64,000 nt of DNA from Ditylenchus dipsaci (lineage: Eukaryota > Nematoda > Chromadorea > Rhabditida > Anguinidae). The notes beneath the pieces were generated by a model, which saw nothing but the letters and a program-made list of their open reading frames with translations, was not told where the DNA came from and did not search any database. The number at the start of each line of letters is the position of its first letter. The first letter of the stretch is position 1. Positions 44,209-56,300 of this stretch are shown here, piece after piece. Both the position numbers and the translations under genes were made by a program. The stretch is from contig SADC01000873.1 of assembly GCA_004194705.1 (NCBI GenBank), forward strand, positions 62,001-126,000, read 5' to 3'.

Positions 44209-46723
44209 TCTATCTAAAACAACTCAACAAACAATGGAAAACATTAGAAAAACTGTTCCAACTTCGAAGAGGACCAGGGGACAATGTTAGTTTATTAACA
44301 AATACTCTGACCTTGCACACAAGCACCCAGTCATCATTTGTTACAGCTTCTCTGCGGAAATACGTCAATAGGCTTAGTATGGGCGGTGTGCGCTGCAGAG
44401 TTTGTCCGAAAAGCTCGAAAAACGCTATAATTTCTGTACCTGAGCATGCAGACATCAAGGTAAATATCTCTTTTGCGTTGTTCATGAAAATATATACAGT
44501 CGACCCTTGATATAACGCAACCTCTCAGGACCATCCTCCAGGTGGCGTTATATGAGGGTCGACTGCATATAATATTTTTTTATACAGAGTCACTTTCTTG
44601 TATTTCACAAAGATGTGAACCAGTTGGTTTGCGCTACAGATTACTTAGATGATTCCAGTAATGAAACTGTAAGCTTTTCACTTCAATTACTCCAAAGTTT
44701 TTTGTGCGAGGGGCGTTTGGTAATTGTTTGACCTTCTGTTTGATTTCGTGCCTTTCGAAATTTATTTATTTTTTGACTGTTTGGTGCATATATTTGATTT
44801 TTCATAATTTAAGTGAAGCTTTAGGCACAAGTAAGGACGGGATCGAACATATTTCCCAAAGTGTAAAAGTCAAAGAATATCATAAAATGTGCCAAACTTC
44901 CATGGAGTAAACCAAAAAAATTCTACAATTAAAAAAAATATTTATATTTTTTTGATGTGTTTTGTGAGCAATGCGTTTGTACAGGGTGACCCAAACAAAT
45001 TCGGAAAGTTTTGAAAAATTAATGTGGTTAGCTCCTTGCCCCATCGATTTCCCCATGAAGATCGATGACAATAGCTACCTGGGAGCATACTTGCACGGCC
45101 AAAAAAATCGGCGCCGGGCGCCGACCAGGGCGCCGTTCTTTGAAAAAAACAGCGCCGGGCGCCGGAAATCGCGCCGGCGCTCTTGGCGCCGGCGCCCTTT
45201 TTGTGAAAAATCGGCGCCGGGCGCCATTGACAAAAAAGTTGGCGCAATGCGAAAAATGTGAAAAATTGGCGCCGCGCGCCAAGTAAAAACACAAGAAAGT
45301 AGCTATGCGAATTATTTATTTTAAATATTTTACTTGTCAATCAATTCGCTATTATAAGTCAAAATGCTCTTACTTTTTAAAAGAACGTGTCAGAACCGGG
45401 CGTCGAAGTGTATCGAAATCGGCACCGGGTGCCGAACCGGCCGCCCGGTTCAAAATTCAACACTGCGAAATCTGAAATTTTTGAGAGAACTAAAGCTGTA
45501 TGTGTCATATGAGCTGAAAAGGCCAAAAAAGTCAGTACAAAACACAGTTTGAAGAGCCTACTTCTATAATTTAAAAAGTTATGAATAAGCACTGAAAAAA
45601 GGGGCGCCGGCGCCCGACTACGCAATTTTCGAAATCGGCGCCAGGCGCCGGCGCTGGCGCCGGCGCCCCAATTTTTCCAAAATTTTCCGGGCGCACACCG
45701 GCGCTGGCGCCAGCACCGGCGCCTGTGCAAGTATGCCTGGAGCTTCTTGGCATGAAGCACAGAAGATGTGCTTTAAAAGCAAAAAGGATAACATTTTTTT
45801 ATTAACTATTAAATTTTAATAATGGGACTCAAATTTTTTTAATTTTTCGATTTTTTAGGGTCATCCTGTGTATATATTTTGTGTTTTCTTAACTTTAGGC
45901 AGCTCCCAGGTGGCTTACCTACTGTTATCGATTTTCATTGGAAAATCAATGGAGCAACGGGGCCACTCACACCAATTTTTTGAAAATGTTAGATTTTTTC
46001 AGATTCACTTTGTACACACCGTTTTTTCTTAGCAATACAATTCTGAGTTCTGATCGACATACTTCAAAAAAAATGCGTTAAAAACTATTAAATTTTAATA
46101 ATGGACTAGTCTAGGAGAAAAGCTGATTTTCAAGAGCTTTGTGTTCGTCTAAAACTTCGTCTAAATCTTAATTTTAGAACGAAATTTCAAATTTTGAATT
46201 TTATACAGCATATATATATTACTAGTTAATATCGTCGTGCTACCCTCTGACTGGCCATTTATAATTTCAGCCTACCGAAGTTATTTTTCAAGATAGTAGA
46301 AGAATCTCCCGAAAGCTCAAGAGGAAGCATTCCAACCTTTCTCAGGACTACAACACATGCCAAACAACAACTCCAAGCAGGCCTTATAATCTCCGAAGTC
46401 AATCTGCAAAACGTCTTAACTGTGCTGAAGAAGAATCATGCTCCATGCAACAAGTGTCAGTTGATCAATGCTATGTTGCTCCAGATGTTGTTGTTAATTC
46501 AACATCAAGAAAACCAAGTGCTTCAACCAGAAGTAGTTATACCATATTATTTGACCACCAACGCTTTTTTCCTCATTCTCTTTTAGAAACCCCTGTGAGA
46601 AATTCCAGAGAGACGGACGAAAAGCTGACCTCGAGTAGTTGTGCCAATTCTAACACTTCAGCCTGTTCAACAGCCATTCTCAAGTCAAAGCGGAAAATCA
46701 ATTGTTTGGTTAGTTTGAAATAG
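44209..46723 (+). CDS. Unidentified, probably nuclear basic protein
   Basis: Exons 44209-44459, 44588-44668 and 46271-46723 are in phase (0/0) with good splice borders; the stop TAG is at 46721-46723. The first exon seen is internal, so the N terminus is missing. It codes for LNKQWKTLEKLFQL (leucine-rich, helix-like), SLRKYVNRLSMGGVRCRVCP with a CxxC, then SHFLVFHKDVNQLVCATDYL. The last exon is rich in Lys/Arg/Ser (RRISRKLKRKH, RPYNLRSQSAKR, LKSKRKI), suggesting nuclear localisation signals. I do not recognise the family; the spaced Cys/His residues could be a zinc site. In the last exon a 54-nt segment (46546-46610) begins with GT and ends TTTTAG and has no stop, so it may be an optional intron that keeps the frame. 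The 1.6-kb intron holds two nested transposons. Confidence 0.6.
44497..44567. mobile_element. Pogo-like mini-MITE in an intron
   Basis: Only 71 bp, little more than two CAGTCGACCCTTGATATAAC tips back to back, after TA. It fills most of the 128-bp intron between exons 44459 and 44588. Confidence 0.8.
44982..45868. mobile_element. TA-preceded element, CAGGGTGACCC tips, invaded by a GC-rich MITE
   Basis: CAGGGTGACCCAAACAAATT on the left and GGGTCATCCTG on the right. The left flank is TA, the right is TGTA. Similar tips (CAGGGTGTCCC) are found at 49611-50609. A very GC-rich inverted element (45085-45736, tips GCATACTTGCAC) with GGCGCCGGGCGCC arms sits inside it, with CCTGG-rich flanks that may be an 8-bp duplication. 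Confidence 0.65.
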
Positions 46724-46801
46724 AGTTGTGAAACGGTGATTTACCGGCGAAAAACGAACTCATGAATAGCCGGTTAAAACTATTTGATTTTTTTTGATAT
46801 A

Positions 46802-47043
46802 CCGTATTTCCTCTAATATAACCACCCCCTTTGATTCAAAATCGTGTTCTTGGCATTGCGTTTTCGACCCACTTTTTCGTCACTTCTCTCAGACAAGTTA
46901 TGACTCATTTTGTAGCCAGTGAGATGAGCTACAGAAGGAGTGGTAACTTGCTTGGGAGAAGTGATCGAAAAGTGGGTCAAAAACACAACGCCACAAACAC
47001 GTTTTTTGAATTTAGTGGGGTGGTTATATTAGAGGAAATACGG
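46802..47043. mobile_element. TA-flanked MITE, CCGTATTTCC family
   Basis: CCGTATTTCCTCTAATATAA and complement, TA flanks, interior GCGTTTTCGACCCACTTTTT hairpin as in 21241. Lies just downstream of the 46723 stop. Confidence 0.85.
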
Positions 47044-47294
47044 TAATGGTTTAAAATTTTAATTTGCGTCTATCAGATAAGTTCCTTTTTTAAACGTCCT
47101 TTGGTCGGCCGGTCATCTATACTTTTCGTCGATTGAAATATAAGATTTTTTAGCTGAAAAGTGCATTCTTTTATTCAAATATTACTATTGTTTTGGCCAA
47201 AAATGCATTCTTTTTGAAAAATCTGCCTTTTTCGACTTAAATGAGCAATTTTTGGGCGTTAAAGGTGATTTAATCGTGGTTTTGACATTCTTAC

Positions 47295-48590
47295 AGGGGA
47301 GCATCAACAGTGGGTCACGCAGTTATAGCTAAACGTGATGTATCAAATTATAGCTTTTTAATGTCGAATCTCATGGTATATAAACTTTTGCGAACCGGGA
47401 AAAAATTTCTGGAAAACCAACATTCAGAAAACTCCAAAATTGAAAACTTTTAAAAATCATTTTGAATTTACTTTTGTTTGCAGAGCAGTCTATTCTCTTA
47501 TATTACCGTGTTTCCTGTAATTTTTTCTCTCTCTCTAATTACTCACCCCTAACTTCAAGTGGTCTGAAAATCCTGTTTTCATTTACTGTTTGAGCTCTGT
47601 AAAAAGTGCCTAAGAGGGATTTTAAAAATCTAACTGGCACTTTTTACACATCTCAAACAGTGAGTGAAAATAGAAGTTTCGAACCACTTGAACATTAAAG
47701 TTTCATGTCTGTAATCACCCCCCGGGGAGAAATTACAGGAAATACGGTAGCTGAAAGCTAGAAATTTCATAATAATTGTGGAATGAAAGAGATTCAGTTT
47801 TATATAAAATGCTGTTTAAAAATGTTTGGATTTTAAGTTTTTTGAGTGTTGGTTTTCCAGAAATTTAATCCACTCAAAAAGTAGATTTACAGTCGACTCT
47901 CGATATAACGATCACCCAATAAGTTCGTTCCCGCCTAGGGTCCAAGACTTTTTATCTCAATTTTTGAAGTCTTTCGGTAGTTGTCTTTGGCTAGTCTAGG
48001 CCGAAATATCGAAGATTTCAGCGTTACTGGAATATACCCCACCCAATAATTTAGGCTAAGGCTTAGGCCCGTAGGCTTAAGGTTAGGCTCAGGACCTGGC
48101 CATTACTAACAAGGGCTTTTGCACAACTTTTTTCTTCGAAAATGGTGGCTTTAGGTACCCTACAAAAATTATTGGGGAGGGTATATTCCAGTCAAGATTT
48201 CGATTTTGCCGGTCATTTGTGTAAATGGCAACAGTTTTGCCGAAAAGACTCTTGGCTCTCGATATAACGATCACTTAATTTCAAAAAAGGTGATCGTTAT
48301 TTCGACAGGAGCGGGTCTTTCGGCAAAACTGTTGCCATTTACACAAATAACTGGCAAAATCGAAATCCCTTCGATATTTTGCACTAGACTCGCCAGAGAC
48401 AACTAGCAAAATACTTCAAAAATTGAAGTAAAAAAGAGTCGGACCGTAGGCGGAACCAAACTTTTTGGTGGTCGTTATATCGATCGTTAAAGTCGAATTA
48501 CCATAATATTCGGCATTAAAAAGCTTCAATTTGGTACATCACGTTTAGCTATAGCTGCGTGACCTACTGTTGATGCTCCCTTGTAAAGCC
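47295..48590. mobile_element. Nested palindromes (three families)
   Basis: Outer inverted repeat GGGAGCATCAACAGTGGGTC (47297) and complement (48560). Inside: an inverted repeat TTTCTGGAAAACCAACA at 47406/47850 surrounding a TA-family MITE (47516-47747), and a pogo-like element from 47890 to about 48490, itself interrupted by an 8-bp-TSD element (48020-48193, TSD AAGATTTC). Non-coding. Confidence 0.65.
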
Positions 48591-49260
48591 CTCCCCACAC
48601 TCCCGCGTAACACTAGTTGCGTAACAAACTTTCAAACAGTTCCAGACAAACATCTTATATTTTAATTTTAATTAATTTAATTTACGCGGATTGAGTCACG
48701 TAACACGCTGTTACGCGACTTATTTTTGTCGATCTCCAAAATATTTTATACAAACTAACAAATGCTCTACTACCAAATGTCGCTATATTCTAGCGGTCAT
48801 TTTGAGTACAAGTTAACTGAAAATTAAATTAATTAAAATTAAAATATAAGATGTTTGTCTGGAACTGTTTGTAAGTTTGTTACGCGACTAGTGTTACGCG
48901 GGAGTGTGGGGAAGGCTTAAGAATTTAACCGGGTGGTCGGTAATTAACTGGTAAATTAACTACACAGGAACTCGGGTTTGAGTTTAAATAGGGTAAGGTT
49001 AAGGTAGAAATGGGGTAATGTTAAGGTTTAAATAGGATTCAAAGTCAATTTAAACTTTAACATGACCTAATTTAAACCTAACCTGGAAAAGTGAATAATG
49101 GGTAAAGTTAAGGTTTATTTAAAGTTTATTCAAACATTAACCTTACCCAATTTAAACTTTAAAATGTCAAGTCGAATTTTTTCTTTAAAATTTAAACTTT
49201 AAATTGGGTGAAGTTTGACTTCATTTGAACTTTATTTAAGGTTTAACACCCACTTTTTAC
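48586..49260. repeat. Hairpin and GTTTAAATTGGGT repeats
   Basis: 48586-48917 is an inverted repeat (AGCCCTCCCCACACTCCCGC and complement; inner CAAACAGTTCCAGACAAACA). 48930-49260 consists of tandem TTTAAACCTTAACCCTA-like units in both orientations; the same sequence with ACACAGGAACTCGGG is found inverted at 53100-53320. Confidence 0.6.
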
Positions 49261-49610
49261 TTTTTTTCGCAAATATTAATGCGGATATGCATTTTCATCA
49301 TGTTTGTGATCGCTTTTGAGCTGTGCGATATAAGTTTTAGGTAGAATATAGTGTTTGGCAGTGTCGATTGTTGTGGTCAACATTTTGGTTTACCCTCAAA
49401 TGTTGATACTATCTCCAACTATTTTTCGTTCAATATTTTGTTGGCCCCAATGTTCGCCTACAACATTTTAAAGCCAAAAATGTCTGTTAACCCGTTCAGT
49501 AAAATTTTGCCCTCTACCCGCTCAAAAATAATTTTTTGTTTTTCGGAATTGTGTTCTGAATCGTTTTATTATATTGAACAATACACACTTAGCACTCCTC
49601 ACAAGCATTA

Positions 49611-50609
49611 CAGGGTGTCCCAAAAAAAACCCTGCCATTCAAGGGCACCGTAGGACTATTTTTAATTATCAATTTTTTGTGCACGATATGTCATCTTGTA
49701 GCCCTGGAAATTCTCTAGCGAATGGTATATTAACATTCACTAAGTGACAATGGCATAGTGGGTTAATAGACAGAACAAATAAAAAAACGGATTTTCAATC
49801 CCCGGATTTTCTGTTTTTGTTGTTGACTTAAGAAATTATTGACGTGTTTTCAGGTTGATTATTAATATCAAAATTTATCTTGCAAAAATATTCCAAACAC
49901 ATGATTTTGTAGCCCTTTATTTTCTATTTCGACTGGTATATAAAAATTTCCCGGATTATTTTCAAAAGTCAGCATCCGGCTCTTAACACAAATAAAGTCA
50001 TTTCACAAAATTTGACGAGCAGTTTTGTCACATTTACTGGTCAAAATTTCGCTTGAGTGTTTCGCGCTGTAATTTTTTCTTGCATTCATGTTGTAGCGCA
50101 GATCAGAAGCTACAAAACCTTTGTTACAGATTTTTTTTCTAAATTTATATGTTGAGCTATGGTCTCATGAAAACAGCAAAACCATTAAAAAACGACTGAA
50201 ATTCAAAAAAATTAAGAAAAATTGATTTTGGCCATTTGTGGTTTTTTTCCAAAGCCATAACTCAACATTTATATTTTAAAAATATTCTGTAACTCAACAT
50301 TTATATTTTAAAAAAATATTCTGCAAAATGGGTTTTGTAGCTTCGGATCAGCGCTTACACATAGTGAAAGAATGTTATCACAGCACATAAAACTTTATCA
50401 AATTTTCTCAATTCGACAAAACAGAAAATCCGGTTTTTTTTATTTGTTCTGTCTATTAACCCACTATGCAATGGTCAGTTAGTGAATATTAATATACTAT
50501 TCGCTAGAGAATTTCCAGGGCTACAAAATGACTTATTGTGCACAAAAAATTGAAAATTTAAAGTGGTCCTATGGGCCCTTGAAGGGTAGGGTTTTTTCGG
50601 GACACCCTG
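49611..50609. mobile_element. 1-kb TA-flanked hairpin element, CAGGGTGTCCC tips
   Basis: CAGGGTGTCCCAAAAAAAAC and complement, exact TA flanks. Arms about 200 bp (containing CCTGGAAATTCTCTAGCGAA and complement) plus a second inner inverted repeat (AAGCCATAACTCAAC-like). No transposase frame. Confidence 0.8.
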
Positions 50610-52247
50610 TAGTTTGCTCTTACAAGGAAATTCGGAGGATCTTTTGTCAAGGACAAAAGACAATAATTTTTTTATTCTATTTTGTGAGCGCCCTTAGGTC
50701 ACATGTAAAAGTGGTTGGCTAGTCCCCGCATGATAGTCAAAATTTTGAGAAATAATTAATTGAAGTTTGAAATGTGACCATGATATATAAAATCTTTTCC
50801 TCAAAATTTAATTTTTCTCAAGGACAACCATTCGTATGATCGTGATTCTTGACTACTGGTAGGGTAACACTTGGTTTTCAAAAAATCGAATTTTTTTCCT
50901 AGTTTAGCACTGATTCTCATGGCAAAAAAAACTAAAATTGTCAAGAAAAAATCTTGTTTAAATTGATGCATAAATTAAAAATGCATAAAGGTTTTTTTTG
51001 CAAGAGCCATGTTGAAAAACATGGTAGAATTGTTTTAGCTCCAAATTTAACAAAAAAAATCCTGACTATTTTTAGTTACTTGTAGTGATTGCCCCAATTT
51101 CACTTGCCGGAACTCTAGTCTGGATTAGTTTCATACCCCGTCAGGTATCCAGGTGGCACTCAGGTGTTGGTACAAAGGAATGCCTCGGTATCGGTATCTA
51201 GGTGAAACTGCCTGCGCAATAGTAGCCAAGGTATTGGTACCCAATTCTAAGGTCTTTTAAGACGATGGAGATACCGTATAACCTCTAATAAACGGGCAAC
51301 CCCCTAATTCAAAATCGTGTTTTTTGCCATTCTGTTTTTCACCCATTTTTTGAAGAACTTTGTCAGGCAAATTACCACTCATCTTCTAGCTCATCTCATT
51401 GGCTACCAATTGGGTGGTAACTTTTCCGAGATCAAACTATAAAAGATGGGCTAAAACACAATGCCAAGAACACGATTTTGAATCCAGGGGTGCCCGTTTA
51501 TTAGAGCTTATACGTTATCTGGATATGAATGTATACTTCTGACCAATGTATACCCCGGCTGATAGATTGAAGTAAGAAAGTTAAATGTTTCGTTCCAATG
51601 AATCCATATGAGAGTTAAAGTGGTGAATCTGCATGTCCACCCGGGGTGAAATTTTTGTCTAATCTTTCAGCTTCAAAAATCTTTTTCGTGCACTATTCCG
51701 ATTATCTAAAAATAGTTTGCAGGTACAAACTGTCATTTGGTTAAATTCAACAGAACTAAATAAACGCAAAATAGCATTCTTACTATTATAAAGCCTTCTT
51801 AAAAGTGCTCGAATGAGTGCAAAAAACAAGTTTTAGAACCCGAAAAACAGAATAAAAACTCGCACCAAATTAACGGTCACTTGGTTTGGATCATGCAATA
51901 TAACCGATGCTGGATTACAGACAAACATGTTAAATTATAGAAGTTTGTTACAAAATAAGAACGATTTTTTTCAAAAAAAAAGTGCGAAAAAAATGGGGTG
52001 TCCATACTTAGACTACTACGATCATTCGAACTGTAGTATTCGGTCGGTATTCAGTCAGTTGCTGTAAGAATTAAATGAAAACTAGGGCATGACCAGTACA
52101 GTCAAACCTCGATATAACGCCACCTGTTGGGCGGTCCCAAGGGGTTTCGTCATATCGAGACATGACTCAAAACGAGGTTCAACTGTAGTACCTAAGTATT
52201 ATTAACCACAATAATAGCAATTACTAACTAGTATCACAAAAAATATC
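50610..52247. other. Intergenic with TA-family and pogo-like MITEs
   Basis: 50610-51130 unrecognised. 51140-51250 GGTATC(T/C)AGGTG tandem remnants. 51274-51514 CCGTATAACCTCTAATAAAC TA-family MITE. 52099-52185 pogo-like mini-MITE. No gene. Confidence 0.55.
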
Positions 52248-52767
52248 GGACAAAACGGAAAAGTGCCCGCGTTATGTGAAAAAGTGCCCGCGTTTTTTCT
52301 TTCTAGTCAAAAAGGCGAAAAATTGCCCACTTTTTGTGAAAATGTGCCCGCTTTTTTGTGAAACCTCTTTATAACAAGGACTGAGTCTGCATATTTTAGC
52401 AACCGGATGATATACCATCCATTTACTGCAAATTACTGCAGTTTCAGCTTCATGAATTACGCTCATATTAAGCATAATGAATATAACAGGTTAATCCAGA
52501 AGCGGGCATTTTTTCACAAAAGCGGGCACTTTTTCACAAGAAGCGGATAGTTTTTCACAAAAAGATGGCACTTTTTCAAAAAAGCGGGCACATTTTCGAA
52601 AAAACGGTCACTTTTTCGAAAAAGCGGGTACATTTTCACAAAATGCGGGCACATTTTCACAAAAAGCGGGTTTTTTTGCCTTTTTGACTAGAACGAAAAA
52701 ACGCGGGCACTTTTTCACATAACGCGGGCACTTTTTCGCCAAACGCGGGCACTTTTCCGTATTGTCC
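52248..52767. mobile_element. Foldback-like element, (AAAAAGCGGGCACTTTTTC)n arms, TSD AAAAATATC
   Basis: GGACAAAACGGAAAAGTGCC on the left and the complement GGCACTTTTCCGTATTGTCC on the right; exact 9-bp duplication AAAAATATC (52239-52247 and 52768-52776). Arms are tandem 20-bp units GTGAAAAAGTGCCCGC / AAGCGGGCACTTTTTCACA (three to four left, about ten right). A complete, compact 520-bp example of the group. Confidence 0.92.
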
Positions 52768-53036
52768 AAAAATATCTCAGAAGAAATAATACAGTTAAGT
52801 ATCTGGCCACTTTACACAGCCCTCTTTTACTGGCCCTCTTTTTACCTGTCCCTTTTTAAAGCCCTTTTTACGCAGTAACACTAGTAATTGTTTTTTTGTA
52901 GTGCTATTTAAACTTGAATTGCTTTCTAATCATGAAAAATAAAAAACTTGTGGTGGAAACTCTATAAAATTAGGATTGCAGAATTAGTCATACTGGTATA
53001 TAGTCCATGCATAACCCCGAATATTTAAAACGACAT

Positions 53037-53095
53037 GGTAGCCTAGTGGGTAAGGCTGTGGTGGTGCAACTCTCAAACAATAGTTCGGTTCCGCC
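53037..53095 (+). repeat. tRNA-like SINE head
   Basis: A-box-like TAGCCTAGTGGGTAAGG and B-box-like TAGTTCGGTTCC at tRNA spacing (about 40 bp), but no pairing acceptor stem, so not a functional tRNA gene. Other B-box-like sites near repeats: 21590-21640 (-), 57770-57790 (-), 58185-58200 and 59709-59725. Confidence 0.55.
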
Positions 53096-53344
53096 TGGTA
53101 ACCGACTTACTTTTTGAAGTTTAAATTGGGTGAAATCCAAGTTTAAATTGAGTCAGGCTAAAGTTTAATTAGAGTAAAGTTAAAGTTTAAATGGGTATGG
53201 TTAAACTTTAAATAGGGTCATGTGAAGGTACTAGGTGGTCGTTTTTAATGTTTAATATTTACTCATATTAAACTTTAACATGACCCAATTTAAACTCAAC
53301 CCCGAGTTCCTGTGTACCAAGTACAAAAAATTTGTAAGATTTTT

Positions 53345-56300
53345 TAAGTTTTGACGGCTGCCCCGATTTTAAGCCAACATCTTCATTGGATTATGACTGG
53401 ATTCAAGTGGCGGATTGTGAGCTGGAGAGTGACATCCACCTTTTGCTCAAAGCTCATGACATGGTCAAAATTGATAACCAGTGGGAATGTCACTCTAACT
53501 TGGCCAGACCCACCTTCTACAACTGCTTGTTTGAGAAAACTAAAGGCTGCAGGTTCCAGATGTATCTTTGCTATGAGAATGGCCGCTGGAAGCTATTTAG
53601 AAAGGCAATATTTTGGAGTTCATTATTGATTTTCTAAATTCCTCTATTATTCAGAAGGGATCGCCGTGGCACCGGCACGCCTGCGACAAACTACAGCCTG
53701 GCATTGATCCACAAGGTCTACTTTATTTTAAAATAAATAAATAAAAATGTATGTTTATTCAGCCAGTCAACTCGTGCCTTACTCTAAACCCAAGAAGAAG
53801 TTGCCACGACTTGATCTCAAGATCTGGAAAGATGAGGTAAGCAGGTTGACGGAACAACAAATAAGATATATATATACTTTATATACTTTGCTTATAAATG
53901 CTAGTTTAACAATTTTGACTCTACATGTGCTTGAGGATACGACCAAAAAAGTATGCCTTGGTCCCCCATTTATTTACACTAATAGAATGTGAAACATTTA
54001 TTATGAAACACATATAGAGCCACACTTTAATGGTTTTTAAAAGAAAATATTTTGCATTTACGGGCAAAAAGTTTGAAAATTTAATATAAGAGCCCTATAT
54101 AACTGTCATAGTCAACATTTAGACTGTTTTATTGCCGCAGAGTGCATCCATACCCACCACAACTGCACGTGTAGCCCATCATAATTCATTGATCAAGCCC
54201 AGAACAAATCCTGAAAGACCCTGCTGCACAAAATCAGCAAGTATATTATTTTAACACTCAGACTACCGGGCGCGAATTCGGGCTTTCTGATGCAGACTTC
54301 CACAGAAGTTATATGAAACAAACGGGCTTTAAAATCAGGCATAAAATTGCAACTTCGTAAATTTGAACTTCATTTTAAATGTAAGTTAAAAAAGAACAAT
54401 GTCCATGAAACTCCCTCTTTTGCATTTTAAGCAGGTTTTCTTAAAGGATTCGTGTTAAGCATGGTCGATTTGCTTTTCAAAGTGGTCTTTGAAATCCGAC
54501 TCACTATCGAATTGTTAACTCCTTTCGAGACGAGAAATATTTTAATTTTTTTTAACAATTTAAATGTTTGTTGTCCCGAGTGAAATTTCGAATTCGACAC
54601 TGAGTTGGATTTCAAAGGACCATACTTGTTGATGATAATAAAGGTAGTTCATAATCAAAAAATACCGCACCCACTTAATACGCGGTTATTTCGGTAAGTG
54701 ATTTTCGGTAACAGCACAAAAAATTTCGTACCAAAACAATCGCGTACCGAAACAACCAAGTACCAAATCGGCGCGTATATTTCGGTGTACAGCCTCCCAG
54801 ACCCACACTCGTGTTCAATTCCATTTCAGTTTCATGGAAATTTAAACTAGTCAAAAGTGACGAGTGTGAGTGTGGGTGCGTTGTGCGGGGGTGTGTGGTG
54901 TTTGTTTGTGACAGTATACCAAGTGCACCCCCCTGACCCTAAGTACACAATGATCGGTTTTTCGTCCGCACCGCATCCGCATTTTTGATGTTCACAATGC
55001 ATCCGTAATACGGACCGCATCCGGATGCGGAAGACGTTGCGGAAGCGTGCTCACAATAGGCTTAGCGGATGCGGGTGGGGTGCGGAGGCTGATCCGGAAG
55101 CTTTCAAAAATTTTGAATCATTTTGTGGTATTGACGCCTATATTATCAACTCGAGATAGTCTTGTTTTACTTTATTTGCCTAATAATTGCTTTCTGAGAC
55201 TTTAGAATAGTTATAATTAAAAATTAAAGAATGTTTTACCATCTCACTTTATATTTACACTTATGCATGAAATATTTGTCAAGATATAAGTCAAAAAACA
55301 ATTCAGTATTACTTAGACACATTATGTGCGGATGCATTGAGAACACCAAAAACGGATGCGGAAACCGGTGCGGAAGCGGCAAAGGCGCGGAACGCAAAAG
55401 AAAACAAATTTCATTGTGAACGCAATTCCGCATCAGCACCGCTTCCGCATGCGGATGCGGATTCATTGTGTACGTAGTGTAAGTGCGCCCTCCTCAAGTG
55501 CAAATCGACCATGCTGAACAAGAATGGGTCAAGAAAAAAGTGCCGAAAATGCAAAGCAGGAATTTTCTGAAGAATTTTATATTCAATTTATCCTTGAAAC
55601 CTGCAATTATTTTTTGTGGTATTTCGAAACCATTTGCTATATATTACTTTCCGTGAAATTTTGTATCAAAAGTTCTGAAAGTCAGTACGGGTGTTGGATT
55701 TTGAGCTTTAAAATTGTACGATTCCATAAGCATAATTACATATTAGTAGCAGAGCCAGCATTCACTAATGCCACTTCTCCAGTACTCTACAAACCACGAA
55801 ACAAAAACTACATGCTGGTCGCCACATTTGACAACTCTCAACAGTTTAAATCATACAGAGAACAAATATCCAAAGGTTCGTTATATGTCATTTTTAAATC
55901 TTAAAAGGGGACGGTTTTAGGTTCGAAAATTTTCAAATATTAATTAAAAATCAAAACATTTATAATGCAAGTGTATTTTTTTGATTTTAAGAAAATTTTT
56001 GCATAGAGAAATAAAAAAAACAAATGCTCGCAAGACAAAACCAAAAGCGAAATTTGACGAGAGATTTGATTTTATGGAAGATTTTTACTTTTCGCTGATT
56101 TGCGAACTCTTTGATGGGTGAATTCAACCACAGCCTAGAGAGAATAGGATGTACCCTAAGAAAAACTAATTGACCAAAAATATTTGCCTTGTTACGATCC
56201 TACTTAATAAAAACTACAATTTCAAGGCTCATGGTGGTGTCATAATAAAGACAAGCTAGCCAATGGATGTATAAGGCAAAGTTTTCGGTGCTCTTCATAC

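Noticed and set aside
45028..45340. Arg/Ala/Pro-rich frames in GC-rich sequence
   Set aside because: Translations of the GGCGCC repeats of the MITE at 45085-45736.
52480..52767. Regular 20-bp repeats, CRISPR-like at first sight
   Set aside because: No spacers; both arms are inverted copies and a 9-bp TSD bounds the unit.
53037..53095. tRNA gene
   Set aside because: A and B boxes are present but no acceptor or anticodon stem can be drawn; called a SINE-like relic.
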